Part shown: piece by piece, positions 1-8,897 of the stretch
How the letters are laid out: each line of letters opens with the position of its first letter
How positions within the stretch are numbered: position 1 is the first letter of the stretch
Source of the DNA: CAWCDJ01 sp963794265
Lineage (GTDB): Bacteria > Acidobacteriota > Terriglobia > Bryobacterales > Bryobacteraceae
NCBI GenBank assembly: GCA_963794265.1
Contig: CAWCDJ010000005.1
Coordinates: 248,001-312,000 of the forward strand
DNA: 64,000 nt
Direction of reading: 5' to 3'
Notes under the pieces: model-generated
What the model saw: only the letters and a program-made list of their open reading frames with translations
Databases searched by the model: none
Told to the model about the DNA's origin: nothing
Position numbers and translations under genes: made by a program

Positions 1-822
1 GCGGTGAGCGACCCGAAATCGTTCTGGGCGCCGGTGGGCACGCCCTTCCGGGACCTGATCGCGATGGCGGGCGGCGCAACCGCGGCGGATTTCGGAGTGT
101 TCATCAGCGGCATCATGATGGGGACCCTCACGTTCGACCTGGACGACGTAGTCACCAAAACCACCGGCGGGCTGATCGTGCTGCCGCGCGACCATTACCT
201 GATGACGCGCCGGACGCGTTCGCAGCCGGAGATGAACCGGATCGGGAAATCGGCCTGCGATCAGTGCAGCTATTGCACCGAATTCTGCCCGCGCTACCTG
301 CTGGGCTACGAGGTGATGCCGCACAAGGTGATGCGCAGCCTGGGGTTCACCATGACCGGCGGCGATGTCTGGAACCAGTGGGCGGAGTTGTGCTGCGCCT
401 GCGGAATCTGCACGCTGTACGCCTGCCCGGAAGACCTCTACCCGAAGGAGGCTTGCGACCAGGGCAAGGCAGACCGCCGCGCGGCGGGGCTGAAGTTCGT
501 GCAGCAGAAGCCGGTCGAGGTGCACCCCATGAAGGAGTACCGGCGGGTGCCTCTCTCGCAATTACGCAAGCGGCTGCAAATCGAAGAGTACGAGCGGGAA
601 ACGCCTTTCCACCAGCCGCAGTTGAAGCCAGCCCGGGTGCGGATCAAAATGAAGCAGCATGCGGGGCAGGCCGCCGTTCCCACCGTCGAGGAAGGCAGGC
701 GCGTGAAGAAAGGGCAGGTGGTGGGGCGGGTGGAGGAGGGAAAGCTGGGGGCGAATGTGCATTCGAGTATCGACGGGAAGGTGGCGGCGGTCAGCGCGGA
801 GGCCGTCGAGATCGTGGCGTAG
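1..822 (+). CDS. PduS/RnfC-like iron-sulfur protein, C-terminal part (5' end outside window)
   Basis: The reading frame is open from the first base, so the true start lies upstream. The visible 273 residues carry two 4Fe-4S motifs: CDQCSYCTEFCPR (C-x2-C-x2-C-x3-C) and a second site reading CCACGICTLYACPE. The second site closely resembles the paired-cysteine site of PduS, the cobalamin reductase of propanediol-utilisation microcompartments. The last ~60 residues (VKKGQVVGRVEEGKLG...) look like the RnfC/PduS barrel-sandwich domain. Members of this family move electrons from NAD(P)H through flavin and Fe-S clusters to cofactors inside the compartment. The next gene starts 3 bases after the stop and encodes a PduT-like shell protein, which supports the microcompartment role. 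Which compartment type it serves cannot be decided from here. Confidence 0.82.
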   Translation, partial: AVSDPKSFWAPVGTPFRDLIAMAGGATAADFGVFISGIMMGTLTFDLDDVVTKTTGGLIVLPRDHYLMTRRTRSQPEMNRIGKSACDQCSYCTEFCPRYLLGYEVMPHKVMRSLGFTMTGGDVWNQWAELCCACGICTLYACPEDLYPKEACDQGKADRRAAGLKFVQQKPVEVHPMKEYRRVPLSQLRKRLQIEEYERETPFHQPQLKPARVRIKMKQHAGQAAVPTVEEGRRVKKGQVVGRVEEGKLGANVHSSIDGKVAAVSAEAVEIVA

Positions 823-825
823 AAG

Positions 826-1377
826 ATGGCAAAAGACTCAATCGGATTGATCGAACTGACGAGCATCGCGGCGGGCTTTCAATGCTGCGACGCGATGTTG
901 AAGACCTCGGACGTGGAACTGCTGCTGTCGCGCTCCATCTGCTCGGGCAAATACATGGTGATGGTGAGGGGCGATGTGGCCGCGGTGCAGGCGGCGGTCG
1001 GGGCGGGAGTGAGCGCCGGGCACTTTTCGGTGATCGACTCGTTCGTGATCCCGAACCTGCATGAGGCGGTATTTCCAGCCATCGCCGGGAGCTCGAAAGT
1101 AGAGACGCTGGAGGCTCTGGGCATCGTGGAATCGTTTTCCGTGGCTTCGCTGATCGAGGGCGCGGATGCGGCGGTAAAGGCCGCCAACGTGGAGCTGATC
1201 GAAATCCGGCTGGCGATGGCGCTCGGAGGCAAGGCCTTCGTGACGCTGACCGGGAACGTAGCCGCGGTCCAGAGCGCAGTGGATGCGGGCGCACAGGTGG
1301 TGGGCCAAAAGGGTATGCTGGTGAACAAGGTAGTGATTCCGCACCCGAGGCCCGAACTGCTGACCGAGATGATCTGA
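826..1377 (+). CDS. Tandem-BMC shell protein, PduT-like
   Basis: This 183-residue protein contains two BMC domains (about residues 4-88 and 96-180; the repeats begin SIGLIELTSIAAG and ALGIVESFSVASL). Such proteins form pseudohexameric trimers that tile the shell of bacterial microcompartments. Cys39 in RSICSGKY aligns with the cysteine of PduT (KTICPGKF) that binds a 4Fe-4S cluster in the trimer pore, so an electron conduit through the shell is likely. It follows the PduS-like gene after 3 bases, and the two proteins are known partners in other organisms. The length is typical for the family. No further compartment gene follows, so this is the downstream edge of the operon. Confidence 0.92.
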   Translation: MAKDSIGLIELTSIAAGFQCCDAMLKTSDVELLLSRSICSGKYMVMVRGDVAAVQAAVGAGVSAGHFSVIDSFVIPNLHEAVFPAIAGSSKVETLEALGIVESFSVASLIEGADAAVKAANVELIEIRLAMALGGKAFVTLTGNVAAVQSAVDAGAQVVGQKGMLVNKVVIPHPRPELLTEMI

Positions 1378-1425
1378 GGGCCTTTCGCCGGGCGGGAACG
1401 CGGTAAAATAGGGAGCAATAATACC

Positions 1426-2547
1426 GTGATGGACTCGTATCGCTCATTCCCAGCCGTTTGCGCATGCGCCTTGCTGTTGTGCGGAACGGCAACCCCCCAG
1501 ACCAAACAACCGGCGCCGCAGGAAACGAAGCAACCGGCGCCTCAGGAAACCAAACCGGCGGTCCAGGAAGAACCCTCCACCAGGATCCGGGTCTCCGTGA
1601 ACGAAGTGGTTGTGCCGGTGACGGTTACGGACGACAAGGGCAAGTTCGTATCGAACCTGGTGGCCCGCGATTTCCGGGTTCTGGATGAAGGCAAGCCTCA
1701 GCACATCGAATTCTTCAGCCACGCCGAAAAGCAGCCGGTAGTTGTGGGATTCCTGGTCGATCTCAGCAATTCAACCCGCATCCATTGGTCGAAGTATGAG
1801 GAGGCGATCGAGGAACTGGTACTGGACCTGCTGCCGGGCGACCCCCGTTACGCGGGCTATTTGATCGGCTACTCGAGCGAATCGGAGCTGGCAGTGAATA
1901 CGACGTCGGATCCCGAAAAGATCGTGGACCGGGTGCGCAAGATGAAGCCGGGCGGGGGTGCCGCGCTGTTCGACGCCATTTACCAGGCGTGCACGACGCG
2001 GTCGCTGATTCAGGGCGAGCCTTACGAGCCGCGGCGCGTGATTATCATCATCGGCGACGGGCACGATAGCGCCAGCAAGCATACCCAGGAAGAGGTTCTG
2101 GAACTGGCGCAGCGCAACATGGTGACGATCTACGGCATGAGCACGACGGCCTTCGGGTTTGCGAACGAAGATCGCGACGTGCTGGAAGCGTTGACGACCC
2201 GCACGGGCGGTCACGTGGAGTATCCCCTGGACAATCCCTACAAGGACGTGACCGGCTACCTTTCGAACCCGCAGGATGCCGGGAATTACGCCCTGACGGT
2301 GGGCACCGGCGCCTATGCGGCGCAACTCTCGGCGGGCATTCTCAAGTCGGTATCGGAACTGCTGGGCGAAATCACCACGCAGTACGTGCTACGGTTCGTG
2401 CCGGACATCGACCAGGAAGCCAAGCCGAAGGTCTTTCGCACCATTAAGGTGGAAGTTCCGTCGCTTCCGACGGTTAGGATTCACGCCCGCGACGGGTACT
2501 ATCCGAACCCGGTATCCAGCACCCCGCCGGCAGCCGGCGGCCAATAG
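1426..2547 (+). CDS. Secreted VWA-domain protein of the acidobacterial type
   Basis: This 373-residue protein has an N-terminal hydrophobic signal segment (about residues 8-24) and then a low-complexity stretch in which KQPAPQET is repeated. A domain with VPVTVTDDKGKFVSNL follows, and then a von Willebrand A fold. The MIDAS metal site is visible as D112-x-S114-x-S116 in VDLSNST. The layout matches a VWFA-related family that is strongly expanded in Acidobacteriota, of unknown function and probably extracellular. Start choice is GTG 1426 or ATG 1429. A -10-like TAAAAT lies at 1404-1409. The gene stands alone between the microcompartment operon and the S24 peptidase gene. Confidence 0.85.
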   Translation: MMDSYRSFPAVCACALLLCGTATPQTKQPAPQETKQPAPQETKPAVQEEPSTRIRVSVNEVVVPVTVTDDKGKFVSNLVARDFRVLDEGKPQHIEFFSHAEKQPVVVGFLVDLSNSTRIHWSKYEEAIEELVLDLLPGDPRYAGYLIGYSSESELAVNTTSDPEKIVDRVRKMKPGGGAALFDAIYQACTTRSLIQGEPYEPRRVIIIIGDGHDSASKHTQEEVLELAQRNMVTIYGMSTTAFGFANEDRDVLEALTTRTGGHVEYPLDNPYKDVTGYLSNPQDAGNYALTVGTGAYAAQLSAGILKSVSELLGEITTQYVLRFVPDIDQEAKPKVFRTIKVEVPSLPTVRIHARDGYYPNPVSSTPPAAGGQ

Positions 2548-2612
2548 AGACGGCAGCGATTTGTCTCCCCAATTTTGCCGATAAGCACGGTAGGATAAGT
2601 GTTGGTTTAGAC

Positions 2613-3419
2613 ATGCTGGCTCGCGTGGTCTCCATTTCCGGCCGCCGCCAGGGTACGTACGTACTCCTCGAGGCGGCATTGCCGGGCCGCCATCCGCAGA
2701 CGATCGGCGTGCTGCTGATCGATACGGAAGGCAGGCGCGGATGGGTGCGGATGCGCCACGAATACGGGGACCTGGCGGATCCCGAAGACGCCGAAGTGCT
2801 CGAGGCGCTCGAAGACGAGATCCGCGGGCGGATGGAGGAATCGGGAGCGGAGGCCTACCTGGCGTCGCTCGAAGATTCGCTCTCGAACGTGGTGCGGGTG
2901 ACCGAACGCCACTCCGTGGAGGTGGACGCGTTCACCCGCGTGCTGGACCAACTCTACCGGGAACATGTGGAGAAGATCGAGGTGCAGCCGTTCCGCACGC
3001 ACGTTCCGCTCTACAGCCTGCGCGCGGCGGCGGGCAGCCTCGGGGAAGAGATGCAGGCGGAAGAAGAAGACTGGGTGCGCGCACCGGAGGGCATGCGGCT
3101 CGAGCCGGGAATGTTCGTGGCGCACGTGGTGGGGCGGTCGATGGAGCCGAGGATTCCAGACGGCAGCCTGAACCTGTTCCGGCTGCACCCGGTGGGCTCG
3201 CGGCAGAACAAGATTCTGCTGATCGAGCGTTTCGGCGGGCTGGAGGATTCCGCCCGCTACACGATCAAGCGCTATACCAGCGTGAAGCGGCGCACGGGCG
3301 AAGACGAATGGGAGCATGAGCGGATCCGCCTGGAGCCTCTCAATCCGGAATTCGAAGCCTGGGACGTGGAGCCGCAGGATTTCGCGGTCGTGGCCGAGTG
3401 GTTGCGCGTAATCGAGTGA
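2613..3419 (+). CDS. S24/LexA-like serine peptidase domain protein with unknown N-terminus
   Basis: The C-terminal ~110 residues have the S24 (LexA/UmuD) peptidase layout. They carry GRSMEPRIPDGS with the nucleophile Ser176 and a later YTIKRY with Lys219 as the expected general base. The first ~150 residues are acidic and helical and show no helix-turn-helix that I can recognise, so a LexA-type repressor is not supported. A self-cleaving or signal-peptidase-like role is inferred only from the dyad. The stop codon overlaps the probable GTG start of mutY (GTGA), so the two genes are translationally coupled. A DNA-repair link is suggested by this pairing alone. Confidence 0.72.
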   Translation: MLARVVSISGRRQGTYVLLEAALPGRHPQTIGVLLIDTEGRRGWVRMRHEYGDLADPEDAEVLEALEDEIRGRMEESGAEAYLASLEDSLSNVVRVTERHSVEVDAFTRVLDQLYREHVEKIEVQPFRTHVPLYSLRAAAGSLGEEMQAEEEDWVRAPEGMRLEPGMFVAHVVGRSMEPRIPDGSLNLFRLHPVGSRQNKILLIERFGGLEDSARYTIKRYTSVKRRTGEDEWEHERIRLEPLNPEFEAWDVEPQDFAVVAEWLRVIE

Positions 3420-4405
3420 AGCGGCCGCCAATTGCGAAACTGCTGATCGACTGGTACGGCGCGGGGCATCGCGACCTGCCGTGGCGCCGCACCTCCGACC
3501 CCTACCGCATCTGGGTTTCCGAAATCATGCTGCAGCAGACGCGGGCTCAGGCGGTAGTCCCCTATTACGAGCGGTTTCTGACGCGCTTCCCCACCCTGGT
3601 CTCACTGGCGGCGGCCGACGAAGACGAGGTGCTGGCGCTATGGAGCGGCCTGGGTTACTACTCGCGGGCGCGCAATCTGCGGCGCGCGGCGATGCAAATC
3701 GTGGCGGCGGGCGGATTTCCGCGAAGCTACGAGGCGATCCGGGCGCTGGCGGGCGTCGGCGATTACACCGCCGCGGCGATCGCCAGCATGGCATTCGGAC
3801 TGCCGCACGCGGTGCTCGACGGAAACGTGCTGCGGGTGGTGGCGCGGGTGGAAAACGATGCCGCGGATATCAATTCGGCGCGCACGCGCGAGCGCTTTCG
3901 GGCGGTGGCGCAAGGGTGGCTCGACGAGCGCCGGCCGGGCCTGTTCAACCAGGCGCTGATGGAACTGGGGGCCACCGTGTGCCTGCCCCGGAAGCCGCTC
4001 TGCCTGGTGTGTCCGCTGCGCGACGGCTGCGGCGCGCGCGCGGAGGGAACCCAGGCGCAACTGCCGGTGAAGCTGGGAAAGAGGGAGCCGGTGCGGCTTA
4101 CGGGCGTCTTATTGATCGTCCGCAAAGGCGCCTGCGTTCTGTTGCGCCGGAGGGATGCCGCGGCGCGGCGGATGGCGGGGTTCTGGGACCTGCCGGACGC
4201 GCAGGAGTTGCCGGATGCCAGGCAGGGGCCCAGCCTCGGCGAAATCCGGCATACCATCACGCACCACCGCTATACGCTCGAGGTGCGGCCGGCCCGCGCC
4301 ACGCCCGCGGGACCGATGTTCCGGTGGTTTGGGCCGGAGGAACTCGACCGGATCCCGCTCAGCACGACGGCGCGCAAAGGGCTGCGCCTGGCGGGCTTCT
4401 GCTAG
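3416..4405 (+). CDS. mutY: A/G-specific adenine DNA glycosylase MutY
   Basis: MutY removes adenine mispaired with 8-oxoguanine in base excision repair. The helix-hairpin-helix glycosylase domain is complete. SEIMLQQTR holds the catalytic Glu (residue 36 from this start) and LDGNVLRVVAR holds the catalytic Asp. The 4Fe-4S loop is present as C-x6-C-x2-C-x5-C in CLPRKPLCLVCPLRDGC. A shortened NUDIX-like C-terminal domain for 8-oxoG recognition follows. GTG 3416 is chosen because it overlaps the upstream TGA (GTGA); GTG 3398 in the same frame is an alternative. The 329-residue length is normal. Confidence 0.95.
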   Translation: MKRPPIAKLLIDWYGAGHRDLPWRRTSDPYRIWVSEIMLQQTRAQAVVPYYERFLTRFPTLVSLAAADEDEVLALWSGLGYYSRARNLRRAAMQIVAAGGFPRSYEAIRALAGVGDYTAAAIASMAFGLPHAVLDGNVLRVVARVENDAADINSARTRERFRAVAQGWLDERRPGLFNQALMELGATVCLPRKPLCLVCPLRDGCGARAEGTQAQLPVKLGKREPVRLTGVLLIVRKGACVLLRRRDAAARRMAGFWDLPDAQELPDARQGPSLGEIRHTITHHRYTLEVRPARATPAGPMFRWFGPEELDRIPLSTTARKGLRLAGFC

Positions 4406-4443
4406 CTGCGTAATGTCACCAGGTTGACTGAAGCGAGCCAGGA

Positions 4444-5901
4444 TCAGGGCTTGATTCCCGAATCGGATTTGGGCGCGGCCGATTGAGCCGCGGGAGGATT
4501 GCCGCGGTGGCCGAAGATCCTGCCAAACGCCCGGCGGACAAGGTTGCGGCGCTTCGGTTGGACCGGTTCCGGATCGCCCGCCGGCGGTGGGGGCTCGCTC
4601 GCCGGCGGCAGTTGGACAGCCAACGGGCGGGGCGGCAGCGAAGGCGCGGGAGCGTTCCCGAAAGCTGTCGCGGGTTGGCGGGCCGGGATGGGGTCGGGCT
4701 GAACGGTGTGAACTTCGGGAGGCGCCGCCGGAAGAGCCGCCTTCCTCAATGGCGATCTGGATCGCAGCACGCGGCGCGCGGGGCGCGAACGCGCGGGGGC
4801 GGGCGGCGCAACCACCTCCGGCCGGGGATCGGCCGCGGCAGCCGCCTCCGGCGCAGGTTGCGGAGGCGGTGCAGGAGGCGGCTGAGGCACCGGAAGCTGT
4901 GGTTTTGCGATCGGGGGTAGCGGCTCAAAATCGACCCGATGTGCCGTGAAATGCCCGGCCCATGCCCCGAATCCGCAGATGGCCAGGGTCACGGCGGCCG
5001 CCGCGGCAGCCAACCGGGCTCTCGGAATGCGCGGCGGCGCCGTTGCGGGCGCAGCGATGGCAGCCGGCGTGACCGCTTGTTCGAGAGCAGCGTGGAATTC
5101 AGCGGCATTCTGAAACCGGCGGTCCGGAAGCTTCTCGAGCGCCTTCAAAATCACTCGATTCAATTCCACGCCCACGGATGCCTGCAATTCGATCGGGGGC
5201 ACGGGTGCGGTGCTCTGGTGAGCCATCATGACGGCGAACCCGTTAGTCCCGATGAACGGCGGCCTGCCCGTAACCGCTTCGTAGAGCACCACGCCGGTCG
5301 AATAGACGTCGGAGCGGGCATCGGCAGGCGCCGAACCGATGACCTGTTCGGGAGACATGTAGCACGGCGTTCCCAGGTTCTCGCCGGAGGTGGTGATGCG
5401 AGCGCTGTTGGCGACCTGCGCGAGCCCGAAATCGGTGAGCTTCACGGTGCCATCGGCAGTAATAAGGATGTTATCGGGTTTGATGTCTCGATGAATGATG
5501 CCCAGGCATTCGGCGCAACCGAGGCCGTCGAGAACCGGCAGGATATAAGCCGCCGCGGCCGAGGGCGAGAGCGGCGCTTCCTGAAGGACGCTGCGGAGCG
5601 ATTTGCCGCGCACCAGTTCCATCGCCAGGGCCAGGCCCCAAGGGGTTCGGAACGCGCCGTACACGGTGGCGATGTTGGGGTGCTGCACGCTGGCCTGGGC
5701 CTGGATCTCACGAAGGAAGCGCTGTTCTTCGTCCGTCGAGCAAGTTCCGGCGTCGAGCATGAGCTTGACCGCATCGATGCGGCGGGTGATGGAATGCTCG
5801 GCTTCGAAAACCACGCCATAGGCGCCTTTGCCGATGCGCGAGAGAATGCGGTACTCGCCGAGTTGTGTCCCGACTTCCAGATTCATACGCACGCTTCGCA
5901 C
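4444..5901 (-). CDS. Membrane-anchored Ser/Thr protein kinase (PknB type)
   Basis: The kinase domain spans about residues 16-275. It has the glycine loop GKGAYGVV (24-31), the ATP-anchoring Lys46 in AVKLM, the catalytic loop HRDIKPDN (137-144), DFG (157-159) and SPEQ in the activation segment. One membrane segment follows at about 297-316. The remaining ~165 residues are proline- and alanine-rich and would lie outside the membrane, with no recognisable sensor domain. Start is GTG 5901 or ATG 5886. A TACAAT -10-like hexamer lies on the same strand at 5932-5927. The gene is monocistronic, ending 38 bases from the convergent mutY. Confidence 0.9.
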   Translation of the reverse strand: MRSVRMNLEVGTQLGEYRILSRIGKGAYGVVFEAEHSITRRIDAVKLMLDAGTCSTDEEQRFLREIQAQASVQHPNIATVYGAFRTPWGLALAMELVRGKSLRSVLQEAPLSPSAAAAYILPVLDGLGCAECLGIIHRDIKPDNILITADGTVKLTDFGLAQVANSARITTSGENLGTPCYMSPEQVIGSAPADARSDVYSTGVVLYEAVTGRPPFIGTNGFAVMMAHQSTAPVPPIELQASVGVELNRVILKALEKLPDRRFQNAAEFHAALEQAVTPAAIAAPATAPPRIPRARLAAAAAAVTLAICGFGAWAGHFTAHRVDFEPLPPIAKPQLPVPQPPPAPPPQPAPEAAAAADPRPEVVAPPAPARSRPARRVLRSRSPLRKAALPAAPPEVHTVQPDPIPARQPATAFGNAPAPSLPPRPLAVQLPPASEPPPPAGDPEPVQPKRRNLVRRAFGRIFGHRGNPPAAQSAAPKSDSGIKP

Positions 5902-6015
5902 ACGGTCCGGCGGCGGGCCTCAATAGATTGTAGCGAGCGGAAAAAAGTGGAGCAATTGTACAGTTGTTAACCGAAGCAATGTCAACCAAAGTTAACCGTG
6001 AAGACGGCGGGCCGC

Positions 6016-7164
6016 CTAGCGGGAAGTAAGGGGGTGCGTGCTGATGATTTCCGGCAGCATCGACCTGCGCGGCGAGTCGGAGGCGAAATAGCGCTCCTCG
6101 GAAAGCTTGCGGTAGAAGGCGCCGGCCACGCCAGCCGCGAAGGGGCCGCTAAATGCCCGGCTGCCGGCCAGCATCACCACCACCACGAGTTGATGGTAGG
6201 GCGACTCATTGAACGACCCGAACCAGCCCATATGGTTGGAACTGGGGAAATCCGTACAGGTGCCCGTCTTGCCCAGGATCGGCTCGTTCTGATCGTAGTT
6301 GGCGCGCCGCGCCGTGCCGTAATCGACCGCTCCCCGCATTCCATCTTTAAGATCCGCAATGCCTTTCGGATCCAGATCGAGCGTGCGCTTGAGTTTGGGC
6401 GTCAACTGGTCGGCCTCGTCCTGGGAACGGGGGTATTGCAGATAATAAAGCGTGCCGTCATTGACGATGGCGGTAAGCAGCGCAGTCAACTCGAGCGGAG
6501 TCAGCAGGAAGCCTTCGCCGAAACTGGTCATCATTCCGACGCCGCCGTTCTTTGGAGGCACTACGGGAACCGTGCCGGGTTGCTCGCCGGGAATATTCAA
6601 GCCCGCTTTCTCGCCCAGACCCAACATCTGTGCGTAGTGCGTAACACGGTCGAAGCCCAGACGGTTGCCCAGAATTGCGAAATACTGATTGTTCGAATGT
6701 GCGATGGCGGTGGTCAGGTTGTAGCTCACGCGGCGGCTGGTGTGAATAAAGGTGTCGCGATCCACCACGTGCTCGGTCAATGCTGCGAGGGAAGTTACCA
6801 GTTTGATCGTCGAGCAGGGAATAAAACCGCTCTTCAGTGCCAATTTCTGGTTGACGATGGTGAGAATGCGGCCGGTGGACGGTTCCGCCACCACGATGCT
6901 GCCATTCATCGAGCCGAGTGCGGCGACAGCGGCGCGGCGAATCGTCAGATCGTCACCGTCCGTGATATCGCCTTCGGTCGGATCCACGCGCGGGATGGCC
7001 GCCAGTCTCCGCGAACCTCTTCGCGAAATTTTCCTGGAAGTCTTCCGTGCCAGCTTGCGAGAGCGCGCACTGCTGGTTTTCGTGGCTGGCGCCGCGAAAG
7101 CGCCGGGACTCGGGAGGAGACCCAGAGTCAGAGCAAAAAAAATAAGCCCTTTGAAACCCTTCAT
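6016..7164 (-). CDS. Penicillin-binding protein transpeptidase domain protein (secreted)
   Basis: A signal peptide is visible (residues 1-25, hydrophobic, cleavage near AFA-A) and is followed by a strongly basic linker rich in Ser/Arg/Lys. The serine acyltransferase motifs are present in order: S118-T-I-K121 (SxxK), S157-N-N (SxN) and K299-T-G (KTG). This fits a low-molecular-weight transpeptidase or a D-Ala-D-Ala-active enzyme of the PBP/class D beta-lactamase superfamily acting in the periplasm on peptidoglycan. At 382 residues it lacks the pedestal domain of division PBPs. GAGGG precedes the ATG. The exact substrate is not decidable from sequence alone. Confidence 0.82.
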   Translation of the reverse strand: MKGFKGLIFFALTLGLLPSPGAFAAPATKTSSARSRKLARKTSRKISRRGSRRLAAIPRVDPTEGDITDGDDLTIRRAAVAALGSMNGSIVVAEPSTGRILTIVNQKLALKSGFIPCSTIKLVTSLAALTEHVVDRDTFIHTSRRVSYNLTTAIAHSNNQYFAILGNRLGFDRVTHYAQMLGLGEKAGLNIPGEQPGTVPVVPPKNGGVGMMTSFGEGFLLTPLELTALLTAIVNDGTLYYLQYPRSQDEADQLTPKLKRTLDLDPKGIADLKDGMRGAVDYGTARRANYDQNEPILGKTGTCTDFPSSNHMGWFGSFNESPYHQLVVVVMLAGSRAFSGPFAAGVAGAFYRKLSEERYFASDSPRRSMLPEIISTHPLTSR

Positions 7165-7316
7165 TCGCCCTCAACAACTGTACGAATTCAAACAACCGGC
7201 TACAATATTATCCGCAAAAAGAAAAGACCGAGTCAATCGGAAAACCCTACATTCGGCACGCTTCGTGGTGACTATCGGCGGAAATTGTCCGGGAGTGTAC
7301 AGCAACACCCGTTCTT

Positions 7317-7832
7317 TTAAGGCTGCGGTGCCGGGCGGTGCCGGGGAATGCTCAGCGATTGCCAATGGGCGGAGGCGAAATGCTTTGCCAGCAGCACGAT
7401 CTGCCCGGTGTGGTCGGCGTAATGCGCGATCTGCCGGTTGATGGCCTGCGTGACCGAATGGGGTTCGCCCCGAATGGTGACGATTCGTCCAAGGTCATTG
7501 TCGGATAGCGGCTCGATGGCGTCGAAAACGCACTTCCAGCCGGCATCCCACAGGGCCATTAACTCCCGGCGGCTGGCGGGCGCCTGTTCGAATTCGCCGT
7601 CGCGGTTGCGGTCCGGCTTCTCGCCGTCGGTCGTCAGAAAATCGGTCCATCGCGACCGCATATTGCCGGCCATGTGCTTGGCAATCACAGCGATGGAGTT
7701 CATTTCGCCGTCCAGCGTGGCGAACAACTGGTCATCGGAGACCTGTTCCATGGCGCGCTCGGCGAGTTTCCGGTAGGTTTGGAAGACCTGGAGCGCGTCC
7801 TTCAGATACGAAGTTGTGAACTCGTGCGGCAT
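7317..7832 (-). CDS. DinB-family protein
   Basis: This 171-residue four-helix-bundle protein has the DinB/YfiT-type arrangement. A metal-ligand histidine lies in AVIAKHMAGNMRSRW and a second pair in QIAHYADHTGQI. Family members often act as thiol-dependent transferases or are of unknown function. The start at 7832 is supported by a perfect AGGAGG directly upstream on this strand (7839-7834). CACAAT at 7845-7840 could be a -10 box. The gene is divergent from pheS across a gap of only 40 bases. Confidence 0.8.
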   Translation of the reverse strand: MPHEFTTSYLKDALQVFQTYRKLAERAMEQVSDDQLFATLDGEMNSIAVIAKHMAGNMRSRWTDFLTTDGEKPDRNRDGEFEQAPASRRELMALWDAGWKCVFDAIEPLSDNDLGRIVTIRGEPHSVTQAINRQIAHYADHTGQIVLLAKHFASAHWQSLSIPRHRPAPQP

Positions 7833-7839
7833 GCCTCCT

Positions 7840-7859
7840 ATTGTGGCGCACGCTACAAT
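7840..7859. promoter_or_regulatory. Divergent -10-like boxes between the DinB gene and pheS
   Basis: TACAAT at 7854-7859 points toward pheS, and ATTGTG at 7840-7845 reads CACAAT toward the DinB gene. The 5' ends of the two transcripts would fall within about 15 bases of the start codons. No clear -35 hexamers are visible. Confidence 0.45.
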
Positions 7860-7872
7860 GAAATTTCCAAAC

Positions 7873-8895
7873 ATGCTCGATGACTCGATAAAGGAACTGG
7901 AGTCCCGTTCCCTGGAGCGCATTCGATCCGCAGGCACGGCCGAGGAACTGGAAACCGCCCGGGTGGAGGCGCTGGGGCGCAAGGGCGGGCTCACGCAATT
8001 CAGCAAAGAGATGGGCAGGCTTGCGCCGGAAGAGCGGGCGCGTTTCGGCAAACTGCTCAACGCGGCCAAGCAGAAGCTCGAAGAGGCGCTCGAAGCGAAG
8101 AAGCGCTGGTTCGAGGAAGCGGCATTGCGGGCGCGGCTCGATGCCGAATGGGTGGACCTGACCCTGCCCGCTCCCGGCCCGCGCCGCGGCCATCTCCACC
8201 CCATCACGCGGATCCAACGGGAACTCGAAGATCTGTTCCGTTCGCTGGGGTTCGCCGTGCTGGACGGGCCCGAGGTGGAAACCGAGTATCACAATTTCGA
8301 CGCCCTCAACATTCCGCGCGATCACCCGGCGCGCGACATGCAGGATACGTTCTGGCTGGAAGGCGGCAACCTGCTGCGCACCCACACCTCGCCCGTGCAG
8401 GTGCGCGGGATGGAGCGGCTGGGGCCGCCGCTGCGCATGATCGCGCCGGGCCGGGCGTTCCGCAACGAGAGCGTGGACGCCTCCCACGAGCACACTTTCT
8501 ATCAGCTCGAAGGCATGATGGTGGACCGCGACGTTTCGGTGGCGCACCTGATCTACTTCATGAAGACGCTGCTGGCGGCGATCTTCAAGCGTGAGGTGAC
8601 GGTGCGGCTGCGTCCGGGGTATTTTCCCTTCGTCGAGCCCGGGTTCGAGTTGGATATCCAATGTCTGATCTGCGGCGGCGAGGGGTGCCCGGTGTGCAAA
8701 CAGAGCGGCTGGTTGGAACTGCTGCCCTGCGGCCTGGTGAACCCCAACGTGCTGCGGATGAGCGGCATCGACCCCGAGGAATGGAACGGTTTTGCGTTCG
8801 GCCTGGGGCTGACGCGCCTGGCGATGATGCGGTACGCAATCGACGATATCCGCCAGTTGCAGGGCGGCGACCTTAGATTCCTGGAGCAGTTCTAG
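7873..8895 (+). CDS. pheS: Phenylalanine--tRNA ligase alpha subunit
   Basis: PheS forms the catalytic part of the alpha2-beta2 enzyme that charges tRNA-Phe in the cytoplasm. The N-terminal coiled-coil (about 1-85) is followed by class II motifs, including RHLHP-like PRRGHLHPITR, NFDALNIPRDHPARDMQDTF, RTHTSPVQVRGM and the motif 3 region GFAFGLGLTRLAMM. A CLICGGEGCPVCK segment is kept as in B. subtilis PheS. ATG 7873 is preferred over ATG 7858: it matches the N-terminal length of other PheS proteins, and the -10-like TACAAT would overlap the earlier ATG. It is followed by pheT after 2 bases. Confidence 0.96.
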   Translation: MLDDSIKELESRSLERIRSAGTAEELETARVEALGRKGGLTQFSKEMGRLAPEERARFGKLLNAAKQKLEEALEAKKRWFEEAALRARLDAEWVDLTLPAPGPRRGHLHPITRIQRELEDLFRSLGFAVLDGPEVETEYHNFDALNIPRDHPARDMQDTFWLEGGNLLRTHTSPVQVRGMERLGPPLRMIAPGRAFRNESVDASHEHTFYQLEGMMVDRDVSVAHLIYFMKTLLAAIFKREVTVRLRPGYFPFVEPGFELDIQCLICGGEGCPVCKQSGWLELLPCGLVNPNVLRMSGIDPEEWNGFAFGLGLTRLAMMRYAIDDIRQLQGGDLRFLEQF

Positions 8896-8897
8896 CC

